Shown: positions 8,545-16,222 of the stretch, in pieces
Layout: every line of letters begins with the position of its first letter
Position numbering within the stretch: position 1 is the stretch's first letter
Assembly: GCA_002238725.1 (NCBI GenBank)
Contig: MPMX01000038.1
Coordinates: 1-43,079, forward strand
Source: Rhodospirillaceae bacterium bin65
GTDB taxonomy: Bacteria; Pseudomonadota; Alphaproteobacteria; Bin65
Reading direction: 5' to 3'
DNA length: 43,079 nt
Notes under the pieces: model-generated
Database searches by the model: none
Told to the model about the DNA's origin: nothing
Seen by the model: the letters and a program-made list of their open reading frames with translations, nothing else
Position numbers and translations under genes: made by a program

Positions 8545-9948
8545 CCCCCCCAGCCAGGGCAGCCAGACGGCCAGGTCGGGGAAGATCACGATCAGCATCG
8601 TGAGCAGCAGGGCGCAGCCCATGAAAGGCAGCGCGGCGAGGCAGATCTCGCCGAAGCGGGTGCCGGGCGGCGCGACGCCCTGCATGACGAACAGCAGCAG
8701 GCCGAAGGGCGGCGTCGTGAAGCTGATCTCCATCGCCAGCAGCATGATGACGGCGAACCAGATCAGCTTGACCTCCGGCGCCAGGCCGAAATCGAGCCCC
8801 TGCACGATCGGGAAGAAGATCGGCACGGTCAGCAGCATCATGGCGAGCTGGTCCATGAACATGCCGAGCAGCAGCAGGATGCCGAACATCATCAGCAGCA
8901 TGACGTAGGGCGAGACGTCGAAGCCCGCGACCCACTGGATGAGCGCGGCGCTCGAGCCCGAGGCGGCCAGCACGTTGGAGAACAGCGAGGAGCCGAACAG
9001 GATCATCAGCGCGATCGCCGTCACCCGCCCGGCGCCCCACAGCGACTTCCACATCGCGACCGCGAAATGCGGCCCGAAGGCCCAGGCCCGGCGAAAATCG
9101 CCGCGCAGCAGCGGCACAATGAAATAGTAGAGGACCGCGAGCAGGATGACGCCGACCGATCCGTAGGCCGCCGCCTCCGACGGTGTGGCGACCCCGCCCA
9201 TGATCAGGCCGATGACGAAACCGATGATCGAGATCATCGGCAGGACATCCAGCAGGAAGAGCAGGATGCGCTGGCTGACCGGCACCGCCTCGACATCGTA
9301 GGACGGCGCCGCCTCGGGATCGAGGGTTGCGCGAACGAAGATGAGGATGGCGTAGAACACCGCCAGCAGCAGGCCGGGCACGACGCCTGCGATCAGCAGC
9401 CTGCCGATGTCGATCTCGGCCAATGTGCCCAGCAGCACGGCGAGCGCCGAAGGCGGGATCAGCATGGCGAGGCCGCCGGTCCCCAGGATCGGACCGATCG
9501 ACATGCTCTTCTTGTAGCCGCGCTTCGTCATTTCCGGGACCATCAGCGTGCCGAGCAAGGCGGTCGAACCCATCGACGAGCCGGAGAGCGTGGCGAAGGC
9601 GGTGCCGCCCGCGACCGTCACGTAGGACAGCCGCGCCGGCACCCGGCCCATCAGCTTCTCGACCGCGTTGAACATCCGGTTGGCGAGCCCGGTATGGAAA
9701 AACAGCTCGCCCATCAGCAGGAACATGGGGATCGGCACGATGGCGAAGATCGCCATATTGCCGAACGCGTTGTCGACATGCTGGCCGATGGCCGACTGGA
9801 CCCGGGTGTCGAAATCGCCGAACCGGCCGAATATGAAGAACGCGGCGACCGTGTTGACCGCGATGAAGGCGATGCCGACCGGCAGGCCGGCAAACATCAG
9901 GAACAGGATGGAGCCGAACAGCGCCAGCAGGATCCAGTACCACTCCAT
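8542..9948 (-). CDS. dctM: TRAP transporter large permease (DctM)
   Basis: A 468-residue DctM-type membrane subunit with about 12-13 hydrophobic helices, which carries the Na+-coupled transport path. Family features include MLLMGELFFHTGLANRMF (about 88-105) and GTAFATLSGSSMGSTALLGTLMVPEM (about 125-150), the hairpin region seen in TRAP permeases. The ATG is immediately adjacent to the dctQ stop codon with no spacer. Order dctP-dctQ-dctM on the minus strand, behind a GntR regulator. Confidence 0.93.
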   Translation of the reverse strand: MEWYWILLALFGSILFLMFAGLPVGIAFIAVNTVAAFFIFGRFGDFDTRVQSAIGQHVDNAFGNMAIFAIVPIPMFLLMGELFFHTGLANRMFNAVEKLMGRVPARLSYVTVAGGTAFATLSGSSMGSTALLGTLMVPEMTKRGYKKSMSIGPILGTGGLAMLIPPSALAVLLGTLAEIDIGRLLIAGVVPGLLLAVFYAILIFVRATLDPEAAPSYDVEAVPVSQRILLFLLDVLPMISIIGFVIGLIMGGVATPSEAAAYGSVGVILLAVLYYFIVPLLRGDFRRAWAFGPHFAVAMWKSLWGAGRVTAIALMILFGSSLFSNVLAASGSSAALIQWVAGFDVSPYVMLLMMFGILLLLGMFMDQLAMMLLTVPIFFPIVQGLDFGLAPEVKLIWFAVIMLLAMEISFTTPPFGLLLFVMQGVAPPGTRFGEICLAALPFMGCALLLTMLIVIFPDLAVWLPWLGG

Positions 9949-10521
9949 CTAGCGGGCTTCCGTCAGGCTGCGCCTGGTTTCCTCCAGTTCGGCCCGCTCG
10001 TTGCCGACGCCCGCCTCGCCGCTGTGCATGGTCTGCCGGCCGAAGACATAGCGGATGAACTCGATCGCCATGAACAGGAACCCGACGGGATAGGCGATGG
10101 TGATCGTCCACAGCCGCATGCCGCGGTCGTCGCGGAGTTCGTCGAAGGCGAGCGGGTCTTCGACATGCTCGATGAAGATGCCCCAGGTGTACCAGACCCA
10201 GACGAGGCAGATCGCGGCGCACAGGGCGGCGATGCCGCGGGACAGAGCCTTCCGGCTGCGCTCGGGGACGGCCGCGGTCAACAGTTCGATATAGACATGG
10301 CCCCGGGTGCGCACGAGCCACGGCGAACCGAGGAAAAGAATGTAGATGAAACCGTATTCGATGAGCGTGAAAACGAACTGGTTGTAGGCCCAGCCCGCCG
10401 TCCGGAAGATCGTCATGTAGACGATCGCCAGCATGATGAAGCCGATGTAGAGCGCGGCCAGAGCCATCATGGCCCATAACAGGCCGGCCCAAGCCTTGCC
10501 GACGGCGCCGAGGGCGCTCAT
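9949..10521 (-). CDS. dctQ: TRAP transporter small permease (DctQ)
   Basis: A 190-residue DctQ-type subunit with four helices: about 13-38, 50-68, 93-115 and 140-165. The segment FLGSPWLVRTRGHVYIELL is the usual DctQ loop between helices 2 and 3. The C-terminus is longer and charged (GNERAELEETRRSLTEAR). It stops immediately before the dctM ATG, so the two are cotranslated. The 114-bp gap to dctP contains several GGCGCCGG palindromic motifs but no clean single hairpin. Confidence 0.9.
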   Translation of the reverse strand: MSALGAVGKAWAGLLWAMMALAALYIGFIMLAIVYMTIFRTAGWAYNQFVFTLIEYGFIYILFLGSPWLVRTRGHVYIELLTAAVPERSRKALSRGIAALCAAICLVWVWYTWGIFIEHVEDPLAFDELRDDRGMRLWTITIAYPVGFLFMAIEFIRYVFGRQTMHSGEAGVGNERAELEETRRSLTEAR

Positions 10522-10635
10522 CCGCCTGCACCCGGCGGCGCCGGCGGGAGAGCGGCGCCGGCCCTGGCGCCGACGCAGCCGCTCCCCCCCGTCATGACGG
10601 CTCCCCTGGCGGGGGAAACCGGGACTGCGAGCGCC

Positions 10636-11646
10636 CTATTGCTGCTGCCAGAGCTGGCGCAGCCTGGCGACGTGATCGGTCGGGCGCTTGGCCTTCTTCA
10701 GGCGCTCGACCATGCGGGCATAGGCCGAATCGATGGCAAGCTTCGAATAGACCGCAGCCGCGGGCACGGTGTGGAATTTCATGCCTTCCCTGGCCAGCGT
10801 TGCCCGCTCCTTCTTCGATTCCGCGAGAAGAACCTTGCGCACCGCCAACTCGTTGGCGATCACCATGTCCTGGATCAGCTTGCGGAGCCCGGCGTCGAGG
10901 CTGTTCCACTTCTTCAGGTTCATGAACCAGCCCATGTCGGTGTGGTAGAATTCCGGCTCCACGGCGTGGCGCAGGAACTTGTCCCATTTCAGGCCCTTCA
11001 GGCCGATGGTGGCCCAGGCGGCGGCATTCACCACGCCTTTCTCCAATGCGGAATAGACCTGCGTTGCCGGCAACGGATGGGTCGTCGCGTTCATGGCGCG
11101 GAAGAACGCGCCGTAGATCGGGTTGTCGCGCAGTTTCACGCCGGCAAGGTCCAGCATGCCCTTGTCGTTGAATTTGGGCGCTTTCTCCATGTAGATGCGG
11201 AAGCGGCCGCCGGACGACGTCCAGCCCAGATTCTTCACGCCGAAATACTTTTGCTGAAGCTCGTCCAGCATGGCGAAGCCGCCGTTGGCGCGCACGGTCT
11301 GCGGATTGGAGGACGATGTCGAAACCGCTTCGTTCTCCGGAACCGCCCGGGCGAAGAAAGCGTTGGGCGTGCAGACCAGATCGACCCGGCCCTTGCGGAC
11401 GGCGGGCGGCTGCTGGAACATCTTGATCGAGTTGAACGGCAGGACGTTGATCGCGAGCTTGCCCGCGGCCGCCTTGGTGATGTCGGCGGCCAGTTGCTTG
11501 CACTGCTTGGTGTAGATGAGGAAATCCGGGAACGGGTAGACCAGATTCAGTTTCACCTGGGCAGACGCTCCGGTAGCGCCGACCGACAGGATCGCGGTCA
11601 TTCCGGCAACGGCCAGAAGCGCTCCGGCGGAATTGGATCTCGGCAT
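10636..11646 (-). CDS. dctP: TRAP transporter substrate-binding protein (DctP)
   Basis: A 336-residue periplasmic binding protein. The Sec signal peptide is residues 1-29 (MPRSNSAGALLAVAGMTAIL to GASA, before QVKLN). The mature chain has the DctP fold with the C-terminal helix region ending in basic/Gln residues (LRQLWQQQ). ATG at 11646 is preceded by AGGGAGGAG; the longer frame from 11685 lacks this. The usual Arg-containing carboxylate clamp is likely around KLRDNPIYGAFFRAM (about 176-190). The ligand is not identifiable; it lies in an operon-like run behind the GntR gene. Confidence 0.87.
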   Translation of the reverse strand: MPRSNSAGALLAVAGMTAILSVGATGASAQVKLNLVYPFPDFLIYTKQCKQLAADITKAAAGKLAINVLPFNSIKMFQQPPAVRKGRVDLVCTPNAFFARAVPENEAVSTSSSNPQTVRANGGFAMLDELQQKYFGVKNLGWTSSGGRFRIYMEKAPKFNDKGMLDLAGVKLRDNPIYGAFFRAMNATTHPLPATQVYSALEKGVVNAAAWATIGLKGLKWDKFLRHAVEPEFYHTDMGWFMNLKKWNSLDAGLRKLIQDMVIANELAVRKVLLAESKKERATLAREGMKFHTVPAAAVYSKLAIDSAYARMVERLKKAKRPTDHVARLRQLWQQQ

Positions 11647-11750
11647 GGCGGGGCTCCTCCCTGTCCTGAGAATGACGGCGATCATCCCACACGGGACGGC
11701 TGCGGAACAAGGCGATTCGGTGAGGCCGGCGTTCCTGGCGCGAAGCGGAA

Positions 11751-11778
11751 AACGGCGCCGGGCGATGGCAGCGCCGTT
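11751..11778 (-). terminator. Weak terminator after the GntR gene
   Basis: AACGGCGC (11751-11758) and GCGCCGTT (11771-11778) form an 8-bp stem with a 12-nt loop. Read on the minus strand, the stem ends in TTTT. It lies in the 172-bp gap between the regulator stop and dctP, suggesting that dctPQM also has its own promoter. Confidence 0.4.
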
Positions 11779-11818
11779 AAGTGTATGCGCTCCGGGCGCG
11801 ATAAATCCGGCAGCGGGA

Positions 11819-12511
11819 CTAGAAGTGGGCTTCGGGCGCGGCGTCGGCCTTGTACTGCTGGAGCGCCGCCAGCAGCGTGTTCTTCGTCGTCGTCAGCAGC
11901 GCGCGCATGGCCTTGGCCGCCTCTTCGGCGCTGCGCAGACGGACGCCCTCCAGAATCCGTTCCTGCGACGCGATCAGCACCGTGCGGGTCTTCCAGTCGT
12001 CGAAGGTCTCGGTCCGGATGAACTGGACATGGCCTTCGATCTGGGAAATCGCCGACGCGAGGCGGCGGTTCCCGGCCATCGAAAACAGGCGGTTGCGAAA
12101 ATCCTGGCTCGCCTGCACGAAAGCGATGTTGTCGGAATCGATCAGGCACTGCTTCTCGGTCTGGATCGCAACATGCATGCCCGTTACGCCCTCGTGATAG
12201 GCGTTGCGGGCCGCCAGGCCTGCGGCATAGGGCTCGAGCAGATAGCGCAATTCGAAAATATCGTTAAGGTCGTCGACCTGCAGATCCGGCACCTTGAAGC
12301 CGCCATGCGGCATCGGCGACAGCAGCCCTTCGCGGCTGAGCAGGCCCAGCGCCTCGCGCACCGGGGTGCGCGATACGCCCAGCGCATCGGCGATACCGAT
12401 TTCGGTCAGCCGCTGATTCGGCCGGTATTCGCCGGCGCGCAGAGCCGTGCGCAAGCGCTCGTAAACCTGCTGGCGCAGCGAAAGCGGACGTTGTAAAGCT
12501 TCGATAGGCAT
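11819..12511 (-). CDS. GntR-family regulator, FCD (FadR-like) class
   Basis: A 230-residue GntR regulator. Winged HTH about residues 8-72 (LRQQVYERLRTALRAGEYRP then LTEIGIADALGVSRTPVREAL, the GntR hallmark). All-helical FCD ligand domain about 85-220, with the metal-binding pattern including Asp in FVQASQDFRNRLF and later His/Arg residues. It faces downstream dctPQM on the same strand and is divergent from the MFS gene. A 13-bp palindrome lies 5 bp upstream of its start, so autoregulation is likely. The probable effector is the carboxylic acid carried by the TRAP system (inference). Confidence 0.9.
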   Translation of the reverse strand: MPIEALQRPLSLRQQVYERLRTALRAGEYRPNQRLTEIGIADALGVSRTPVREALGLLSREGLLSPMPHGGFKVPDLQVDDLNDIFELRYLLEPYAAGLAARNAYHEGVTGMHVAIQTEKQCLIDSDNIAFVQASQDFRNRLFSMAGNRRLASAISQIEGHVQFIRTETFDDWKTRTVLIASQERILEGVRLRSAEEAAKAMRALLTTTKNTLLAALQQYKADAAPEAHF

Positions 12512-12516
12512 CGATT

Positions 12517-12529
12517 GAATACAGTATTC
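12517..12529. promoter_or_regulatory. GntR-type operator palindrome
   Basis: GAATACAGTATTC is a perfect 6-1-6 inverted repeat located directly upstream of the regulator start codon. The length and single-base spacer resemble FCD-type GntR boxes. Binding here would block gntR translation/transcription initiation and could affect the divergent MFS gene. Confidence 0.55.
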
Positions 12530-12652
12530 TTAAATCCAACTCGTCAACGGATAATTTCCATTTTACCTTTTTGTTCACGATAAATTGCCATTTTAATCCA
12601 CCATGTGGATGGTATTGGGGATAGAATGGCCGTTCGGGCGGATGGAACCGGA

Positions 12653-12842
12653 CCCGGACCTGTCCCGGACCTGTCCCGGACTCGTGCAGCGCTCCTGCGC
12701 CGCCTCGTCGCCCCGTATCGTGACATCGTGTCGTTGCGCCGTGCCGATGCGCCGTGCCGATCGCCCTGAACGAGGCTCTTCCCCCGGCGCCGGCATACGA
12801 CCATGCGCCCGCCGGGACATGACCATGCGCCCGCCGGGGCAT
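12653..12842. repeat. Cluster of three short tandem repeats
   Basis: The 423-bp gap between gntR and the MFS gene holds no gene but carries three adjacent, unrelated tandem duplications. CCCGGACCTGT occurs three times (12653-12685, last copy diverged). GCGCCGTGCCGAT occurs twice (12736-12761). A 22-bp unit starting GACCATGCGCCCGCCGGG occurs twice (12799-12842). The remainder (12530-12600) is AT-richer and probably contains the gntR promoter. Confidence 0.75.
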
Positions 12843-12934
12843 GGCGGAGAATTGCCCGGCGCCGGTTCGCAGCTATGTAGCGCACAGGCGACTGTCGTCC
12901 CGGGCGGCGCAGCGCACGATGCGGACGGACATCT

Positions 12935-14155
12935 ATGTCGAAATCCTTTGCGCTTAGCGTGCCCCTTTGGGTTCTGCTCATCTGCGGCTTCCTGATCGGG
13001 GCCATCAGCTTCGGCGCGCGCGCGGGCATGGGCCTGTACCTGAACGACATCAGCGTGTCGTTTTTCGACAACAAGACCGCGATTCTCAGCCTGTCCCTCG
13101 CCATCCAGAACCTGGTCTGGGGCGCCGTCGCTCCGTTCGCCGGCACGTTCGCCGACAAGTACGGCTCCGGCAAATCGCTGGCGATCGGCGCAATTATCTA
13201 CGCCGCCGGCATGGCCCTGATTCCCCATTCCACGGCGCCGATCATGATGCACGTCACGGCGGGCGTGGTCATCGGCACCGGCGTGGCCTTTGCCTCCTTT
13301 TCCATCGTCATCGCCACGTTCGGCCGCAAGGTCAGCCCTGAGAAACGATCGCTCGCTTTCGGCATCGGCGTCGCCTCGGGATCGATCGGCCAGCTCACGC
13401 TGGTCCCGCTCGCCACATACCTGATTGCCGCCTACAACTGGCAGGTCTCCCTTTACGTCATGGCCGGCTCCTTGTTGTTCATCGTGCCGCTGGCGCTCGC
13501 CGTGACCGGCAAAGGGGAGCCGGAAGCCGGACAGCCGGACCAGAGCGTCCGGGACGCGTTTGCCGAAGCCCTCGCCCATCGCAGCTATCTGCTGCTGACG
13601 TTCGGCTTCTTCGTGTGCGGCTTCCACATCGCCTTCATCCAGGTCCACCTGCCCAAGCATATCGTGGATGCCAACCTGCCCGCCGCGCTGGGCGGGATTT
13701 CGCTCGCGCTGATCGGCGGGTTCAACTTGATCGGTGTCGTTGGCGCCGGCTGGCTGGGCGGCAAGTTCAGCAAACGCAGCACGCTGTCCGGAATCTATTT
13801 TCTCCGCTCCGTGGCCATCGCGATTTTCGTTCTGGCGCCCACGACAGAATGGTCGGTCTATCTGTTCTCCTCCGCCCTGGGCATTTTGTGGCTGTCGACG
13901 GTGCCGCTGACCACGGGCCTGGTCGCGCAGTTCTTCGGGATGCAATACATGGCCGGCCTGTTCGGCATCGTGTTTTTCGGACATCAGGTCGGCGCGTTCC
14001 TGGGCGCCTGGCTGGGCGGCACGCTCTACGACGCCTCCGGCAGCTACGACGTCGTCTGGTGGATGGCCGCTGCGCTCGGCATCTTCGCCGGCCTGATCCA
14101 TATGCCGATCCGGGAAGCGCCGGTGCCGCGGTTGGCGGGGGCGACCGCTTCCTGA
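12935..14155 (+). CDS. MFS transporter (monocarboxylate/oxalate-formate type)
   Basis: A 406-residue major facilitator with 12 hydrophobic segments in two six-helix halves and a central cytoplasmic loop at about 188-205 (GKGEPEAGQPDQSVRD). Between helices 2 and 3 is the signature-like FAGTFADKYGSGKSLAIG (about 69-86), with Asp and Lys/Gly as in MFS motif A. GIVFFGHQVGAFLGAWLGGTLYD near helix 11 is typical of the MCT/oxalate-formate-like branch. ATG at 12935 lacks a strong ribosome-binding site. It is a single gene, divergent from gntR and convergent with the LivK-like gene across a terminator; it probably carries a small carboxylate. Confidence 0.85.
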   Translation: MSKSFALSVPLWVLLICGFLIGAISFGARAGMGLYLNDISVSFFDNKTAILSLSLAIQNLVWGAVAPFAGTFADKYGSGKSLAIGAIIYAAGMALIPHSTAPIMMHVTAGVVIGTGVAFASFSIVIATFGRKVSPEKRSLAFGIGVASGSIGQLTLVPLATYLIAAYNWQVSLYVMAGSLLFIVPLALAVTGKGEPEAGQPDQSVRDAFAEALAHRSYLLLTFGFFVCGFHIAFIQVHLPKHIVDANLPAALGGISLALIGGFNLIGVVGAGWLGGKFSKRSTLSGIYFLRSVAIAIFVLAPTTEWSVYLFSSALGILWLSTVPLTTGLVAQFFGMQYMAGLFGIVFFGHQVGAFLGAWLGGTLYDASGSYDVVWWMAAALGIFAGLIHMPIREAPVPRLAGATAS

Positions 14156-14186
14156 CCGGCAGCCGCCAGCCTTGAGGGGCGCAAAA

Positions 14187-14216
14187 AAAGCCCCGGTTCC
14201 GAAGAACCGGGGCTTT
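14187..14216. terminator. Bidirectional rho-independent terminator
   Basis: AAAGCCCCGGTTC (14187-14199) pairs perfectly with GAACCGGGGCTTT (14204-14216). On the minus strand the loop is UUCG closed by C-G and the stem is followed by seven T, a textbook terminator for the LivK-like gene. On the plus strand the T-run is short, so it also weakly ends the MFS transcript. Confidence 0.9.
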
Positions 14217-14238
14217 GTCGGTGCAGGTTGACCGGCGA

Positions 14239-15450
14239 CTACTTGGCCGCGCCGAGATTGACAGCCTTGCCGCCCTTGACCTCCCACTTGTTATAGGAAC
14301 CGGCGATGTCGCCGTCCTTGTCGAAATCGATGTCGCCGGTGGCGCCGGCATAGTCGATTTCCTTACCGGCCTTTATTGCCGCCATCGCTTCCTTCCACTG
14401 GCCCGGCATGATCTTCATGCCCTTGCCGTTGCCGACGGCGCGCAGGGCGTCGCGCACCTTGGTGCGGTCGGTGGAACCGGCCTTGGCGATCGCCAGTGCG
14501 AGAATGAAGGCTGCGTCGTAGGTCTGGGCCGCGAACAGAGCGCCATAACTCTTCGGATAGGTTTTCTTGATCGCGGCGTTATAGGCGTCCAGCGCCGGGC
14601 CGGCCGGCGAAGCCGGGCGGGTGTAGAACAGGCCCTCGAGATTCTTGACCCCGACGGTCTTCCACATCTTTGCATCGTAGATGGCTTCCGGACCGATGAA
14701 CTTGCCGAACAGGCCGCCTTCCAGCGCTTGCCGGATGATGATCGGCGCCGAGGACTGCGGATAGGCGACCAGGACCAGATGTTTCGCGCCGCCCTTGCTC
14801 AGGGTGGCGAGTTCGGAACGGTATGAGCTCTTCTTGTCTTCGTGCGCCTGATCGCCGGCGATGGTGCCGCCGCCCGCCTTGAACGCATCCCGGAAATTGT
14901 CGGCCAGGCCCTTGCCGTAGTCGTTTTTGACATAGGTCAGCGCAACTTTCTTGATGCCGCGGGCAAGCACGGCGCGGGCCAGAACCTTGCCCTGGAAGCT
15001 GTCGGACGGCGCGACGCGGAAGACGAAGTCCTTGTCCTTGAGCGACGTGATCGCCGGCGAGGTCGAGGCCGGTGAGATCATGACCACGCCCGCCGGAACT
15101 GCGGCGGCATTGGCCGCGCCGATGGTTGCGCCGGAGCACAGGGCGCCGACGATTCCGGCGACATTCTCGACATTGACCAGCTTGTTGGCGGCGCCGACCG
15201 AACTCTGCGGATCGCACTTGGAGTCGCCGAGCGTCATGCTCAATTTGCCGCCCAGGATACCGCCCTGGTCATTGACATGTTTCACCGCCATGCGCGCGGC
15301 GTCGATGATCGGCGGCACGGCTCCCTGGATCGGGCCGGTAATGCCGCCGAGCAGACCGATCTTCGCCCCGGCGGCCATTGCCGGGGCGGACAGAACCGCC
15401 GCGGCGATACCGGCCAGGACCAGGCTCCGGCTCGTTTGTTTGATCGTCAT
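14239..15450 (-). CDS. Branched-chain amino acid-type ABC substrate-binding protein (orphan)
   Basis: A 403-residue type I periplasmic binding protein of the LivK/Leu-Ile-Val class. Signal peptide residues 1-27 (MTIKQTSRSLVLAGIAAAVL to MAAG). The mature chain opens with KIGLLGGITGPIQGAVPPIIDAAR, the lobe-1 ligand loop, and SPASTSPAIT (about 119-128) is the standard ligand-binding segment. ATG at 15450 has GGGAGGA upstream. No permease or ATPase gene accompanies it; it follows the MarR gene at 15620 by 169 bp and ends at a strong terminator. It may share the membrane complex of one of the two Liv-type systems nearby, or of a system elsewhere. Confidence 0.88.
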   Translation of the reverse strand: MTIKQTSRSLVLAGIAAAVLSAPAMAAGAKIGLLGGITGPIQGAVPPIIDAARMAVKHVNDQGGILGGKLSMTLGDSKCDPQSSVGAANKLVNVENVAGIVGALCSGATIGAANAAAVPAGVVMISPASTSPAITSLKDKDFVFRVAPSDSFQGKVLARAVLARGIKKVALTYVKNDYGKGLADNFRDAFKAGGGTIAGDQAHEDKKSSYRSELATLSKGGAKHLVLVAYPQSSAPIIIRQALEGGLFGKFIGPEAIYDAKMWKTVGVKNLEGLFYTRPASPAGPALDAYNAAIKKTYPKSYGALFAAQTYDAAFILALAIAKAGSTDRTKVRDALRAVGNGKGMKIMPGQWKEAMAAIKAGKEIDYAGATGDIDFDKDGDIAGSYNKWEVKGGKAVNLGAAK

Positions 15451-15619
15451 CCCATTTCCTCCCATTCGGAAATTTTCAAGAGGTGCTACGCGACGGGAAT
15501 ATTCCGACTATCGCGACGAGAGTCGCCGCACCTGCCGCGCAGTCTAGCCATGAATCGCGCGGTCGCGCAATTGCAGCCGAACGGACGCAGCACCGCACGG
15601 GAATGGAACCGGGGCCGGA

Positions 15620-16066
15620 TCAGTCGTCGAGCGGCGAGGCCGTGCGCGCCAGGGCCGAGGACAGATCGTCCAGATCCAGTTCGGCAAAGCGCACGGTCAG
15701 CAATTGCTGCATGTCCGCTACGATTTCGGCCGCCTCGGCGGCACAGGCCCGGCCGGTATCGGTGAGATGCAGCCGCACCCGGCGCCGGTCGTGCGGATCC
15801 GGCGCGCGATAGAGCAGATTTTCGCTGACCAGCCGGTCCGCCATCCGGGTCAGCGTCGGCCCGCCGATCACCAGGGCGTCCGACAGTTCGGTCATGCTCA
15901 TTCCGCCGGCGGCGCTCAACGCGTGCAGGACCCGCATCTCATCGACCTGAACCCCCAGGGGCTTCAGGCGTATCCCGAGGGAACTGCTGACCTGGGCGCT
16001 CGTCCGCAGGATGAGTTCCGTCAGAGTCTCGGGCGCCGAACCGGGGCTGTCGGAGGGGCGGTCCAT
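15620..16066 (-). CDS. MarR-family transcriptional regulator
   Basis: A 148-residue MarR regulator: dimerisation helix (LTELILRTSAQVSSSLGIRLKPLGV), HTH (GGMSMTELSDALVIGGPTLTRMADRLVSENLLYR, about 54-87) and wing with DRRRVRLHLT. It is divergent from the amide-type operon starting at 16223 and upstream of the orphan binding protein on the same strand. The intergenic AT-rich stretch contains a candidate operator. It is a good candidate repressor for the whole amide uptake/hydrolysis operon. Confidence 0.9.
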   Translation of the reverse strand: MDRPSDSPGSAPETLTELILRTSAQVSSSLGIRLKPLGVQVDEMRVLHALSAAGGMSMTELSDALVIGGPTLTRMADRLVSENLLYRAPDPHDRRRVRLHLTDTGRACAAEAAEIVADMQQLLTVRFAELDLDDLSSALARTASPLDD

Positions 16067-16087
16067 ACGAAGTTTGTTGCCTTTTTA

Positions 16088-16112
16088 ATATTTTACATAT
16101 CAAGGAAAATAT
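16088..16112. promoter_or_regulatory. Candidate MarR operator in divergent gap
   Basis: ATATTTT (16088-16094) and AAAATAT (16106-16112) are inverted arms with an 11-bp spacer in the AT-rich part of the divergent region, 22 bp from the marR start. Symmetry is modest, so this is a candidate only. Confidence 0.4.
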
Positions 16113-16222
16113 GATTGAATCCCGCGGAGATCAAGCAAAAAGGTCCAACAGATCATCGCCGGGGCGGCGGTCAACGCCGACGTGGCGGACAGGGTCGAAC
16201 GCTGGAGGGAGGAAGGTACGCC

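Noticed and set aside
8459..10531. 690-codon minus-strand open frame over the TRAP dctM/dctQ genes
   Set aside because: Arg/Pro/Ala-rich shadow; the TRAP subunits in the other frame have clear family motifs and stop/start junctions.
12593..14287. 564-codon minus-strand open frame opposite the MFS gene
   Set aside because: No motif and antisense to a complete 12-helix transporter.
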